NCBI RefSeq assembly: GCF_040544485.1
Contig: NZ_JBDZDV010000006.1
Location: 1-64,000, forward strand
Source of the DNA: Lacicoccus halitifaciens
GTDB taxonomy: Bacteria; Bacillota; Bacilli; Staphylococcales; Salinicoccaceae
Direction: 5' to 3'
Length of the DNA: 64,000 bases
Shown: positions 7,285 to 15,168 of the stretch, one piece after another
How positions within the stretch are numbered: position 1 is the stretch's first letter
How the letters are laid out: the number at the start of each line of letters is the position of its first letter
Program-made: the position numbers and the translations under genes
The notes under the pieces: model-generated
Seen by the model: the letters and a program-made list of their open reading frames with translations, nothing else
What the model was told of the DNA's origin: nothing
The model's database searches: none

Positions 7285-8695
7285 TCTTGAATTCATGAAA
7301 GCATCGGAACTTGCGCCGATGATCGAGAGGAAAGAAGTGTCGCCGGTCGAGTTGACGGAGCGTTTCCTCCATCGCATAGATAAATTGAATCCGAAATTGA
7401 ATGCCTACCTCACCACCCTGGAAACAACCGCGCTCGAACAGGCGAGGAAAGCGGAAGAGGAAATCGTGAACGGCCGCTATAAAGGGCCGCTCCACGGCAT
7501 TCCGATAGGCATCAAGGATAACTATAAGACAAAGGGCATCCGCACTACAGGCGGGGCGAAGATATTTGATGAGTACACACCTGATGTGAATGCGACGACG
7601 ATCGATAAACTCGATGAAGCGGGCGGCATCAACCTCGGCAAGTTGAATATGCATCCGCTCGGTGCCGGGTCATCAGGCAACAATCTGGATTACGGCGTGA
7701 GCCCGAATCCATGGAACACGGATCATTTACCGGGCGGCTCAAGCAGTGCGAGTGCCACGGCCCTCGCGTCGGGTCTTGCGGTACTGACGACGGGAACGGA
7801 CACGTGGGGGTCCAACAGGATTCCTGCCGCCATGTCCGGGGTGTACGGATTGAAGCCGACGCATGGGCTTGTCAGCACCCACGGCCTGCTGCCGACGGCA
7901 TGGTCCCTTGATACGGCCGGGCCGTTCGCAAGGTCCGTTTCGGATATCGCTTTGATGCTGAACGTCATGGCAGGATTTGATTCCAAAGATCCGCAGAGCC
8001 TGAATATAGACCTCCCGGATTATACCGAGACCCTGAATAAAGATATAAAAGGGATGAAGATAGGCGTGCCGCGTTATTACCTTGAAGGACTCGCGCCGGA
8101 TATAGAGACGCTCTTCGGGAAAGCGAGGAAGACGCTTGAAGATCTCGGTGCCGAAGTCAGGGAAATTGATATCCCCGAGCTTTCGATGGCGTCATTTGCG
8201 GGCCAGGTGACCGCAAATGGGGAAGCTGCTGCCTATAATTACAGCATGATGCAGAAAGATGCCGGACAGTATCCCCAGGATGTGCGCATCCTGCTTTCTG
8301 CAGGCACAGTCTCCAGCACCTCACAGTATCTGAAGGCCCAGCAGGCAAGGCGGAAGCTTGCTGATGCATTCCAGAAAGCCTTCGAGGAAGTGGATGTCCT
8401 GCTCGGTCCAACCCTGCCGATCACTACGCCGGAAATCGCAAAAGACGAGACTAAGCAGAACCTCCAGGTGATCCAGCGCGGCCTGCCGTTCACCGTGCCG
8501 GCGAACCTGACCGGCGTACCGAGCCTTGCAGTGCCGATGGGCCTCTCTTCAGACGGCCTCCCTGCCGGCATGCAGTTCATCGGCAGCCACTTATCCGAAG
8601 GGAAGCTGATGCAGGTGGGAAGCGCCTGGGAGGACACAAATCCGATCAGTGTGGGATATGCAGAGATAGAAGGCAGCCATATACCGGATGAATAG
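7277..8695 (+). CDS. Amidase-signature hydrolase (copy A)
   Basis: Amidase-signature family enzyme of 472 residues, cleaving an unknown amide in the cytosol. The Lys-cisSer-Ser triad is placed by analogy with GatA spacing: K80 in GIPIGIKDNY, S155 in GGSSSAS (153-159) and S179 in GTDTWGS. The usual second glycine of the TDTGGS loop is a tryptophan here, and GGSSGGS has become GGSSSAS. The gene overlaps the 63-residue gene by 8 bases, with AAGGGGGAG before its ATG. It is a paralogue of copy B (roughly 60% identical by eye). It is not GatA: no gatB is nearby and the C-terminus differs. Confidence 0.88.
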   Translation: MADLEFMKASELAPMIERKEVSPVELTERFLHRIDKLNPKLNAYLTTLETTALEQARKAEEEIVNGRYKGPLHGIPIGIKDNYKTKGIRTTGGAKIFDEYTPDVNATTIDKLDEAGGINLGKLNMHPLGAGSSGNNLDYGVSPNPWNTDHLPGGSSSASATALASGLAVLTTGTDTWGSNRIPAAMSGVYGLKPTHGLVSTHGLLPTAWSLDTAGPFARSVSDIALMLNVMAGFDSKDPQSLNIDLPDYTETLNKDIKGMKIGVPRYYLEGLAPDIETLFGKARKTLEDLGAEVREIDIPELSMASFAGQVTANGEAAAYNYSMMQKDAGQYPQDVRILLSAGTVSSTSQYLKAQQARRKLADAFQKAFEEVDVLLGPTLPITTPEIAKDETKQNLQVIQRGLPFTVPANLTGVPSLAVPMGLSSDGLPAGMQFIGSHLSEGKLMQVGSAWEDTNPISVGYAEIEGSHIPDE

Positions 8696-8703
8696 AAAGT
8701 CTT

Positions 8704-8737
8704 TAAGCTCACGGCCCGTCAGCCGTGGGCTTTTTTT
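8704..8737 (+). terminator. Terminator after amidase copy A
   Basis: AAGCTCACGGC / GCCGTGGGCTT stem, then seven T. It shows that the two amidase modules can be transcribed separately. Confidence 0.85.
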
Positions 8738-8860
8738 CATGCTTTTTCATCTGAGCGGCGTTTTCACTCTGGGGCCCGGGGTATATGCAGATTGAATGCA
8801 ACAAAATGACACAAGCCTTACACGTCGACTAAAAAAGAGTGATGAAAGGAGATGCAGCAT

Positions 8861-9052
8861 ATGCCCGTTAAGAAATTCATAAAAAGCGGCCTCAAACTGC
8901 ATGGCGTAAAAGTGAAGAGGTCGGACATCCCCTATATCAAAGGGATGCTCCTTGCAGTGAAGCAGATGGAAAAACCACTTGAAAAGTTCCCCGACATCAA
9001 CGAGAAGACCCCTCTCGCGACCATCGACAAAGGGGTGTTCAAACATGACTGA
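8861..9052 (+). CDS. Small basic partner protein of the amidase (copy B), 63 residues
   Basis: Paralogue of the 63-residue protein at 7093, same length and same place relative to its amidase (8-base overlap). ATG at 8861 is used because AAAGGAG lies 9 bases upstream; the ATG at 8852 has no spacing. Conserved positions include KKFI, DIPY, L-E-x-FPD and DKG. Unlike copy A it is strongly basic: I count 14 Lys/Arg against 7 Asp/Glu. A subunit or folding partner of the downstream amidase is the simplest inference. About 120 non-coding bases precede it and may hold a promoter I could not define. Confidence 0.75.
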   Translation: MPVKKFIKSGLKLHGVKVKRSDIPYIKGMLLAVKQMEKPLEKFPDINEKTPLATIDKGVFKHD

Positions 9053-10454
9053 TTTAGCATTCACGGATGCCTTCAGGCTTGCCCGGATGATAGAGAATAA
9101 AGAGCTTTCCCCCGTCGAACTGACTGAACACATGCTGGGCCGCATCAATCGGCTGAATCCTGAAATCAATGCCTATTTGAGCCCTCTGGAGAGCGCTGCA
9201 CTGGAGCAGGCTGCAGCAGCCGAAAAAGAAATCATGGCAGGGATGTATAAAGGACCGCTCCACGGCATCCCCGTCGGCATCAAAGATAACTATAAGACGA
9301 AAGGCATAAGGACGACGGCGGGGTCGAAACTGCTCGGCGACTTCACCCCGGACATCAATGCGACGGTGGTCGACAAGCTTGCAGCGGGCGGTGCCGTCAT
9401 GCTTGGGAAACTCAATATGCAGCCGTTCGGTGCCGGACTTGCAGGCCATAACCAGGATTTCGGGACACCGCGCAACCCCTGGAATAAAAAGCATATCCCC
9501 GGCGGTTCGAGCAGCGGCAGTGTCGCCGCCCTTGCATCAGGCATGGCCACGGTGGCGACCGGTACGGATACATTCGGATCCAATCGCGTCCCCGCCGCTT
9601 TCACGGGTGTTTATGGTTTGAAACCGACATACGGGCTCGTCAGCACACATGGTATATTCCCGTCAGCCTGGTCGCTCGACACCGCCGGTCCCATCGCCCG
9701 GTCGGTGCCGGATCTTGCCATCATGCTGGAGCATATGGCGGGTTTCGATCCCGATGATCCGGCGAGCTTGAATGTTTCACCACAAAACTACATGGAAGGG
9801 CTGGATGCGGATATATGTGGTATGAAAATCGGCGTTCCGGATTACTACCTCCAGGGGCTGGATAAGTCCGTTGAAAAGATTTTCAAGTCGGCGGTCGCCA
9901 TACTTGAAGAGATGGGGGCGGAAGTGCGGGAGATGGATATACCGGAATTGTCCCTGGCGCCGTTTGCCGGGTTCGTCACGACTGCCGGTGAAGCGGCTGC
10001 ATATAATTATGAGGGGATGAAGAAACATCCTGAAGCTTATCCAAAAGATGTCCGTGTCCTTTTATCCACCGGACTCCTGTCGAGTACGGCACAATATGAA
10101 AAAGCCCAGCAGGCGAGAAGGAAGCTTGTGGAAGGCTTGCAGAAAGCATTCACTGAAGTGGATGTGCTGCTCGGCCCGACAGCGCCGGTGACGGCACCGA
10201 AGCTCAGCAGCAAGCCGGGCGCACAAAGCCTGGAAGTCGTACAGAAATGCACACCGTTCACAGTGCCCGCCAATCTGACAGGCATTCCGGCCTTATCCGT
10301 CCCGATGGGTATGGATAAAAAAGGTCTCCCTGCCGGCATGCAGTTCATGGGGCCGCACCTTTCCGAAAAAAGGCTGCTTCAACTTGCGAAAGCATGGGAG
10401 GAAACGGGGCCGCTTAAAAAGAAGTACGGGGAGCTGGAAGGCAACCGGCTGTGA
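9045..10454 (+). CDS. Amidase-signature hydrolase (copy B)
   Basis: 469-residue amidase-signature enzyme, paralogue of the gene at 7277. Triad by position: K80 in VGIKDNY, S155 in GGSSSGS and S179 in GTDTFGS. The TDTGGS loop carries phenylalanine where copy A has tryptophan. The ATG at 9045 follows AAAGGGG and gives an N-terminus colinear with copy A; the longer frame from 8979 lies inside the small gene and is discarded. The shared layout shows duplication of the whole two-gene module. Substrate unknown. Confidence 0.88.
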   Translation: MTDLAFTDAFRLARMIENKELSPVELTEHMLGRINRLNPEINAYLSPLESAALEQAAAAEKEIMAGMYKGPLHGIPVGIKDNYKTKGIRTTAGSKLLGDFTPDINATVVDKLAAGGAVMLGKLNMQPFGAGLAGHNQDFGTPRNPWNKKHIPGGSSSGSVAALASGMATVATGTDTFGSNRVPAAFTGVYGLKPTYGLVSTHGIFPSAWSLDTAGPIARSVPDLAIMLEHMAGFDPDDPASLNVSPQNYMEGLDADICGMKIGVPDYYLQGLDKSVEKIFKSAVAILEEMGAEVREMDIPELSLAPFAGFVTTAGEAAAYNYEGMKKHPEAYPKDVRVLLSTGLLSSTAQYEKAQQARRKLVEGLQKAFTEVDVLLGPTAPVTAPKLSSKPGAQSLEVVQKCTPFTVPANLTGIPALSVPMGMDKKGLPAGMQFMGPHLSEKRLLQLAKAWEETGPLKKKYGELEGNRL

Positions 10455-10462
10455 GGACGGAA

Positions 10463-10494
10463 GGCGGCAACCTGAATATGGTTGCCGTTTTTTT
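10463..10494 (+). terminator. Terminator after amidase copy B
   Basis: GGCGGCAACC / GGTTGCCGTT stem followed by a T run. It separates the amidase module from the glmS leader. Confidence 0.85.
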
Positions 10495-10513
10495 GAAATA
10501 AAAGGAAAAAGCG

Positions 10514-10542
10514 TTGAAACAGAAGCGTAAATAAATTACAAT
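10514..10542 (+). promoter_or_regulatory. Sigma-A-type promoter of glmS
   Basis: TTGAAA, 17-bp spacer, TACAAT, placed just before the glmS ribozyme leader. Confidence 0.65.
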
Positions 10543-10575
10543 TTTAACGACACAGTTTTTAGGAGGGCAGTCAGA

Positions 10576-10730
10576 AAAAAATCGGAATAGCGCCTGGGCA
10601 GCAATGCTGCTGACGAGGAGGACAGTCATCGATGATCGGCGGATACTGTCCCGGACACTGAAGTGTTCGTCAAACCGGATGTTAAAGCCCGCAAGCGATT
10701 GCGGGGACAGAGCACCGGTCAACATTTGTC
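10576..10730 (+). ncRNA. glmS self-cleaving ribozyme / riboswitch
   Basis: The leader carries the conserved core: AGCGCC at 10589-10594 (cleavage between A10589 and G10590), GACGAGGAGG, the ATCGATGATCGGCGG region, CCCGG, a variable hairpin, and the 3' pseudoknot part ending GCACCGGTCAACATTTG. In this class, glucosamine-6-phosphate is the cofactor for self-cleavage, which lowers glmS mRNA. It ends about 20 bases before the glmS start. Confidence 0.93.
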
Positions 10731-10751
10731 ATGAAAAGGAGCAAATACTTT

Positions 10752-12554
10752 ATGTGCGGAATTGTCGGATACATCGGAGAAGAAGATGTCAAAGAGATAT
10801 TACTGAAAGGTTTGGAAAAACTGGAATACCGCGGCTATGACTCTGCGGGCATCAGTGTACGCAACGGGGAAGAGCTGAAAATATTCAAGGAAGCGGGACG
10901 CATCAAGGATTTAAGGGAGAAAGTGGATCCGGATTTCCAGGCAGCGACCGGCATCGGCCATACACGCTGGGCAACGCACGGCGAGCCGAGTGTGACCAAT
11001 GCACATCCGCATCAGAGTGCGGACGGCAGGTTTACGCTTGTGCATAACGGCGTCATCGAAAATTACGAGCAGATCAAACAGGAATATCTGCCTGAAACGG
11101 AGTTTGTATCGAGCACGGACACGGAAATCATCGTGGAGCTCATCTCCGCGCTTGCAAAAGAGGGCAGGACGACTGAAGAGGCCTTCAAGGCAGCACTTGA
11201 TATACTGCACGGCTCATATGCACTCGGACTCCTCGATAAAGATGAAGAAGATGTGATCTATGTCGCCAAGAATAAATCCCCGCTGCTGCTCGGGAAGGGT
11301 GAGGGCTTCAATGTCATCACATCGGATGCGATGGCGATGCTGCACCTGACTGATGAGTTCGTTGAACTGATGGACGGTGAGCTCGTCCTGCTGAAACGCG
11401 ACGGAATCACGATCAAAGACCGGGACGGCAATACGATTGAAAGGGAATCCTATATCGCAGAAATCGATGAGAGCGATACGGAGAAAGGCACATATGAGCA
11501 TTATATGCTGAAAGAGATCAATGACCAGCCGGCCGCGATGCGAAAAATCATCCAGGAATACCAGGATGAAAATGGCGAGCTGAGCATCGACACTGAAATC
11601 ATGGACCAGATCAATGATGCCGACCGCGTATATATCATTGCAGCAGGCACGAGTTATCATGCAGGACTCATCGGCAAAGAGTATTTCGAGAAATGGGCGG
11701 GCATCCCGACTGAAGTGCATGTCGCCTCGGAATTCGTCTATAACACCCCGCTGCTCTCAAAGCGTCCTTTATTCGTATTCATCTCGCAGTCCGGTGAGAC
11801 GGCGGACAGCAGGGCCGTGCTCGTCGAGGTGAAGCGGCTCGGGCATAAGACGCTGACCGTGACCAATGTGCCCGGCTCGACGCTGTCGCGTGAAGCGGAT
11901 CAGACGCTGATACTCCATGCAGGACCGGAAATCGCCGTCGCCTCGACGAAAGCATATACGGCACAGATAGCGGTGCTGGCGATACTCGCACAGGTTGCCG
12001 CACGTGCACTTGGCAGGGAGACCGGCATCAACCTCACGGAGGAGCTTGCAAAAGTGACGACGGCGATCACGACCGTGATCGATGATGCGGAGACGATCGA
12101 GGGAATCGTCCATGAATATCTGGAAACGACAAGGAATGCATTCTTCATCGGCAGGGCAATGGACCATTATGTCGGACTGGAAGGTGCGCTCAAATTGAAG
12201 GAAATCTCCTACATCCAGGCGGAAGGCTTCGCCGGGGGAGAATTGAAGCACGGCACGATTGCCCTGATAGAGGAGGGCACGCCGGTATTCGCGCTCGCTA
12301 CACAGGAGAAGGTGAATCTGAACATCCGGGGCAACGCCCAGGAAGTGCAGGCACGCGGCGCCAACGTCTGCACCATTGCTATGGAAGGTCTTGAGAGCGA
12401 AAACGATGCGTACGTCCTCCCGAACGTACACAGCATGCTGACGCCGCTCGTTTCAGTGGTCGTCTACCAGTTCATCTCATACTACGCGGCACTGCACCGC
12501 GGCAATGATGTCGATAAGCCGAGGAACCTTGCGAAGTCGGTGACGGTGGAGTAA
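10752..12554 (+). CDS. glmS: Glutamine-fructose-6-phosphate aminotransferase (isomerising)
   Basis: Makes glucosamine-6-phosphate from fructose-6-phosphate and glutamine, the entry step of amino-sugar synthesis. 600 residues, full length. The ATG at 10752 places the catalytic cysteine at position 2 (MCGIVGYIG), which the mature enzyme needs as its N-terminal nucleophile; the in-frame start at 10731 would bury it. The glutaminase domain is about 1-215, then two SIS sugar isomerase domains. The C-terminus DKPRNLAKSVTVE is typical. Control is by the upstream ribozyme. Confidence 0.97.
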   Translation: MCGIVGYIGEEDVKEILLKGLEKLEYRGYDSAGISVRNGEELKIFKEAGRIKDLREKVDPDFQAATGIGHTRWATHGEPSVTNAHPHQSADGRFTLVHNGVIENYEQIKQEYLPETEFVSSTDTEIIVELISALAKEGRTTEEAFKAALDILHGSYALGLLDKDEEDVIYVAKNKSPLLLGKGEGFNVITSDAMAMLHLTDEFVELMDGELVLLKRDGITIKDRDGNTIERESYIAEIDESDTEKGTYEHYMLKEINDQPAAMRKIIQEYQDENGELSIDTEIMDQINDADRVYIIAAGTSYHAGLIGKEYFEKWAGIPTEVHVASEFVYNTPLLSKRPLFVFISQSGETADSRAVLVEVKRLGHKTLTVTNVPGSTLSREADQTLILHAGPEIAVASTKAYTAQIAVLAILAQVAARALGRETGINLTEELAKVTTAITTVIDDAETIEGIVHEYLETTRNAFFIGRAMDHYVGLEGALKLKEISYIQAEGFAGGELKHGTIALIEEGTPVFALATQEKVNLNIRGNAQEVQARGANVCTIAMEGLESENDAYVLPNVHSMLTPLVSVVVYQFISYYAALHRGNDVDKPRNLAKSVTVE

Positions 12555-12570
12555 CTGTTTTATAATGATG

Positions 12571-12612
12571 AAGACGCCTGCAGAAGCAAAATTGCTTCTG
12601 CAGGCGTCTTTT
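12571..12612. terminator. Bidirectional terminator, glmS / symporter
   Basis: AAGACGCCTGCAGAAGC / GCTTCTGCAGGCGTCTT, a long perfect stem with flanking T and A tracts between convergent genes. Confidence 0.88.
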
Positions 12613-12614
12613 AT

Positions 12615-14036
12615 TCATGCCCTGGCTGAAACTCTTTTAGGTGCGAGAATCGTCACTGTGAAAAGCACGGCCGTGGACACCGGCAAGCCGATGAAAATGG
12701 GGTGCAGTCCAAAAGGGTGGCCCGCAATCTGCCAAAAGACGGCGATGATGAGGCCGGCCCACATGGAAGTGATGCCTGCGGTATTTGTGACTTTTTTCCA
12801 AAATAACCCGAAGACAATCGGAGCCAGCAAGCCTGAAACTGTCATTGCGGTGCCGGTCACCATCAGGTTGACGAGTCCGGGTATCGTCAAAGCCAGCACA
12901 AGGCCCGCAGCAGAAATGATCAAGACGGAAAGCCTGCTCCACAGGAGCATCTTCTGATTATCATAATGCGAAGCATTCGGCCTGATGATATCATTTACGA
13001 TCGAGGACGCCCCTGCGAGAATAAAGGAGTCGGCACTCGAGATTACGGCGGCGAGCAGGGCAATGATCATCATGAGCACGAGGGCAAAAGGAAAGACATC
13101 ATTAACTACTCCATAATAAATGAAGACAGGATTGATTTCCTCGAGCCGCAGCCCATACCGGCCGAGTACGCCAATGGCGACAGTAATGACGCCGATGGGA
13201 ACTGCGACCATCATGGAAATCAAATATCCGCTCCCGGCCGTCCTGCTGTTTTCAGCCGCCCAGACACGCTGCCAGAGATCCTGTCTGACGAATTGAAAGA
13301 CAGCCAGCGTCAAAAGATATACAAGTATTTCCCCGGGTGTAATATTCATCACGCTGAGCATATTCTCCTGGCCGAGGGAGGACGCGTATTCTGATGCCGG
13401 CCCCCAGCCCCCTGCAGAAATCAGCACTGCTGCAAATAACAGAATGACGCCCAGTATCAGCATCATGCCATGGATGACATCTTGCCAGATGACGGTCTTC
13501 AATCCGCCGAAATATGTTTTAAGTGTCAGGAAGACCCAGCCGATAAAAATCCCGAGGGTGAAATTCACGCCAAGTGTCACATTCAGTATGGTGGCAATGG
13601 CCACGAATTGCATGCCGCTCATTGCACAATAAGCAAATACTATGCTGATGACGGTCGGTATGCGGGCTTTTTCCCCGTAACGTAAGGCAGTATAGTCTCC
13701 TATGGTGACCATTTTATGTTTTTCACCGAGACTCCTGATCCGCTTAAGTAAAAATGCTGCAAAAATGATTACACATAAAAACATGGTGATATGTATCCAC
13801 TGCTGCCCCATCCCGAGGCTGTAGCCATATTCCATGTAGCCCAATAACGTGGTGCCGCTGACCCCTGTGGCGGCAAAGGTCAAAATGATGGGAAAAATCG
13901 ATACGGACCTCCCTGCGACATTGTAATCCTCATATGTTTTCGTTTTCTTGTTTATGTATAATGTCACCATGAACATAAAGGAAAAGTATATTAAAACTAT
14001 GAACGCTAATATTATTCTCTCTTCTCCATTGAACAT
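12615..14036 (-). CDS. Sodium:solute symporter (SSS family)
   Basis: Integral membrane importer of the sodium/solute symporter family, 473 residues, about 13 membrane segments. Family marks include the N-terminal YEDYNVAGRS, then FAATGVSGTTLLG in the first segments, and SSADSFILAGASSIVNDI in the region of TM8. Members carry proline, pantothenate, sugars or short acids; the sequence alone does not tell which. It is transcribed towards glmS and shares its terminator, and it has no obvious metabolic partner gene, so the substrate stays open. Confidence 0.88.
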   Translation of the reverse strand: MFNGEERIILAFIVLIYFSFMFMVTLYINKKTKTYEDYNVAGRSVSIFPIILTFAATGVSGTTLLGYMEYGYSLGMGQQWIHITMFLCVIIFAAFLLKRIRSLGEKHKMVTIGDYTALRYGEKARIPTVISIVFAYCAMSGMQFVAIATILNVTLGVNFTLGIFIGWVFLTLKTYFGGLKTVIWQDVIHGMMLILGVILLFAAVLISAGGWGPASEYASSLGQENMLSVMNITPGEILVYLLTLAVFQFVRQDLWQRVWAAENSRTAGSGYLISMMVAVPIGVITVAIGVLGRYGLRLEEINPVFIYYGVVNDVFPFALVLMMIIALLAAVISSADSFILAGASSIVNDIIRPNASHYDNQKMLLWSRLSVLIISAAGLVLALTIPGLVNLMVTGTAMTVSGLLAPIVFGLFWKKVTNTAGITSMWAGLIIAVFWQIAGHPFGLHPIFIGLPVSTAVLFTVTILAPKRVSARA

Positions 14037-14245
14037 ATAACCACCCGTTTCCGTAATTTTGAAATGTCATAGATGCAACCGGATTTGTCCAAACCATCTG
14101 CCTTATATAATATCATATTGGAACACTATGAATAAATGCAGTATTACATACTTGTTTGAAAAAGGTATAATGAAGAAACTCCGGGTGAATAAAAATCATG
14201 CGCATTCATCACCCATTGCATCAACATGATATAGGGGGAAGTAAT

Positions 14246-14932
14246 TTGATAACGATGGCAGGTACGATCGGTGCGGGGAAGACGGCTTGGGGCGGTGTGA
14301 TCGCCCGCCATTTCGGCACCGAGTTATTGATAGAGAAAGTGGAGGGAAACCCGTTCCTCCCGAAATTTTATGAAGACCCGAAAAGGTACAGTTTCCACCT
14401 GCAGGTGTATTTCCTGAACCACAGGTTCAAGGCGCTGAAGAATGCCTTGAAACATCCGAATACTGTATTGGATCGTTCAATCTATGAAGATGCCATGGTG
14501 TTCGCAAGGCTCCAGTACGATAACGGCTCCATGGATGAAGCGGAGTACATGACTTATCTGGAACTCCATGAAAATATGATGCAGGAACTGCATGATTTGT
14601 ATGAGCAGCAGATCGTTTTCAAAAAGTCGCCGGATCTGCTCGTCTTCGTCCACGGTTCATTCGATGAAGCGATGCGGAGGATCAAGAAGCGGGGGAGGCC
14701 TTACGAGCAGGTTGAAAGGGATCCGGGTCTCGCCGAATACTACCGTGAGCTGTATGATATTTATGAAAATGAATTCATAAAGGAATACGAAAAGAAGGAA
14801 ATATCTCCTGTATATCATCTGGATATCGACAAATATGAAGTTTCGGATCCCCGGGACGTGGAAACGGTTCTCAGTGAAATTGAGAGTATGCTTAAAAAAG
14901 AAAGAGGATTCGTTTTCCCGGAAATGGAATGA
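14246..14932 (+). CDS. Deoxynucleoside kinase (dGK/dAK-dCK family)
   Basis: Phosphorylates a deoxynucleoside to its monophosphate in DNA-precursor salvage. 228 residues from the TTG at 14246, chosen because AGGGGGAA lies 5 bases upstream and the P-loop then falls at the N-terminus. The P-loop reads GTIGAGKTAW, where relatives usually have GKS/T-S/T. The DRSIYEDAMVFA motif supplies the base-binding Asp-Arg, and RRIKKRGRPYEQ is the arginine-rich lid. Staphylococci often have a dgk-dck pair; here there is only one gene. Base specificity cannot be read from the sequence. Confidence 0.85.
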   Translation: MITMAGTIGAGKTAWGGVIARHFGTELLIEKVEGNPFLPKFYEDPKRYSFHLQVYFLNHRFKALKNALKHPNTVLDRSIYEDAMVFARLQYDNGSMDEAEYMTYLELHENMMQELHDLYEQQIVFKKSPDLLVFVHGSFDEAMRRIKKRGRPYEQVERDPGLAEYYRELYDIYENEFIKEYEKKEISPVYHLDIDKYEVSDPRDVETVLSEIESMLKKERGFVFPEME

Positions 14933-15068
14933 ACGGATTTTTGTTACGGAAATGTAGAGAAAAGACATTGGAGAAGATACATATTTCACCTGCAGGACCG
15001 CATTCCGGCTCAATTTATGGCGGAATTATAAATTCGTTCAAATATATCGTACTTTTATTGTGAAAAAA

Positions 15069-15097
15069 TTGTTAATCTCTTCAATATCCTTTATAAT
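15069..15097 (+). promoter_or_regulatory. Sigma-A promoter of gcvPA-gcvPB
   Basis: TTGTTA, 17-bp spacer, TATAAT, about 70 bp before the gcvPA start codon. Confidence 0.75.
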
Positions 15098-15168
15098 GGT
15101 TACGGTATGGCATAAACTGATCAACTCAGAAATTATATTATCGTATGATAAATAAGGAGGAAATTTTA

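Noticed and set aside
14933..15168. Glycine riboswitch before gcvPA
   Set aside because: I looked for the conserved aptamer elements of the class and found none; only a sigma-A promoter is clear.
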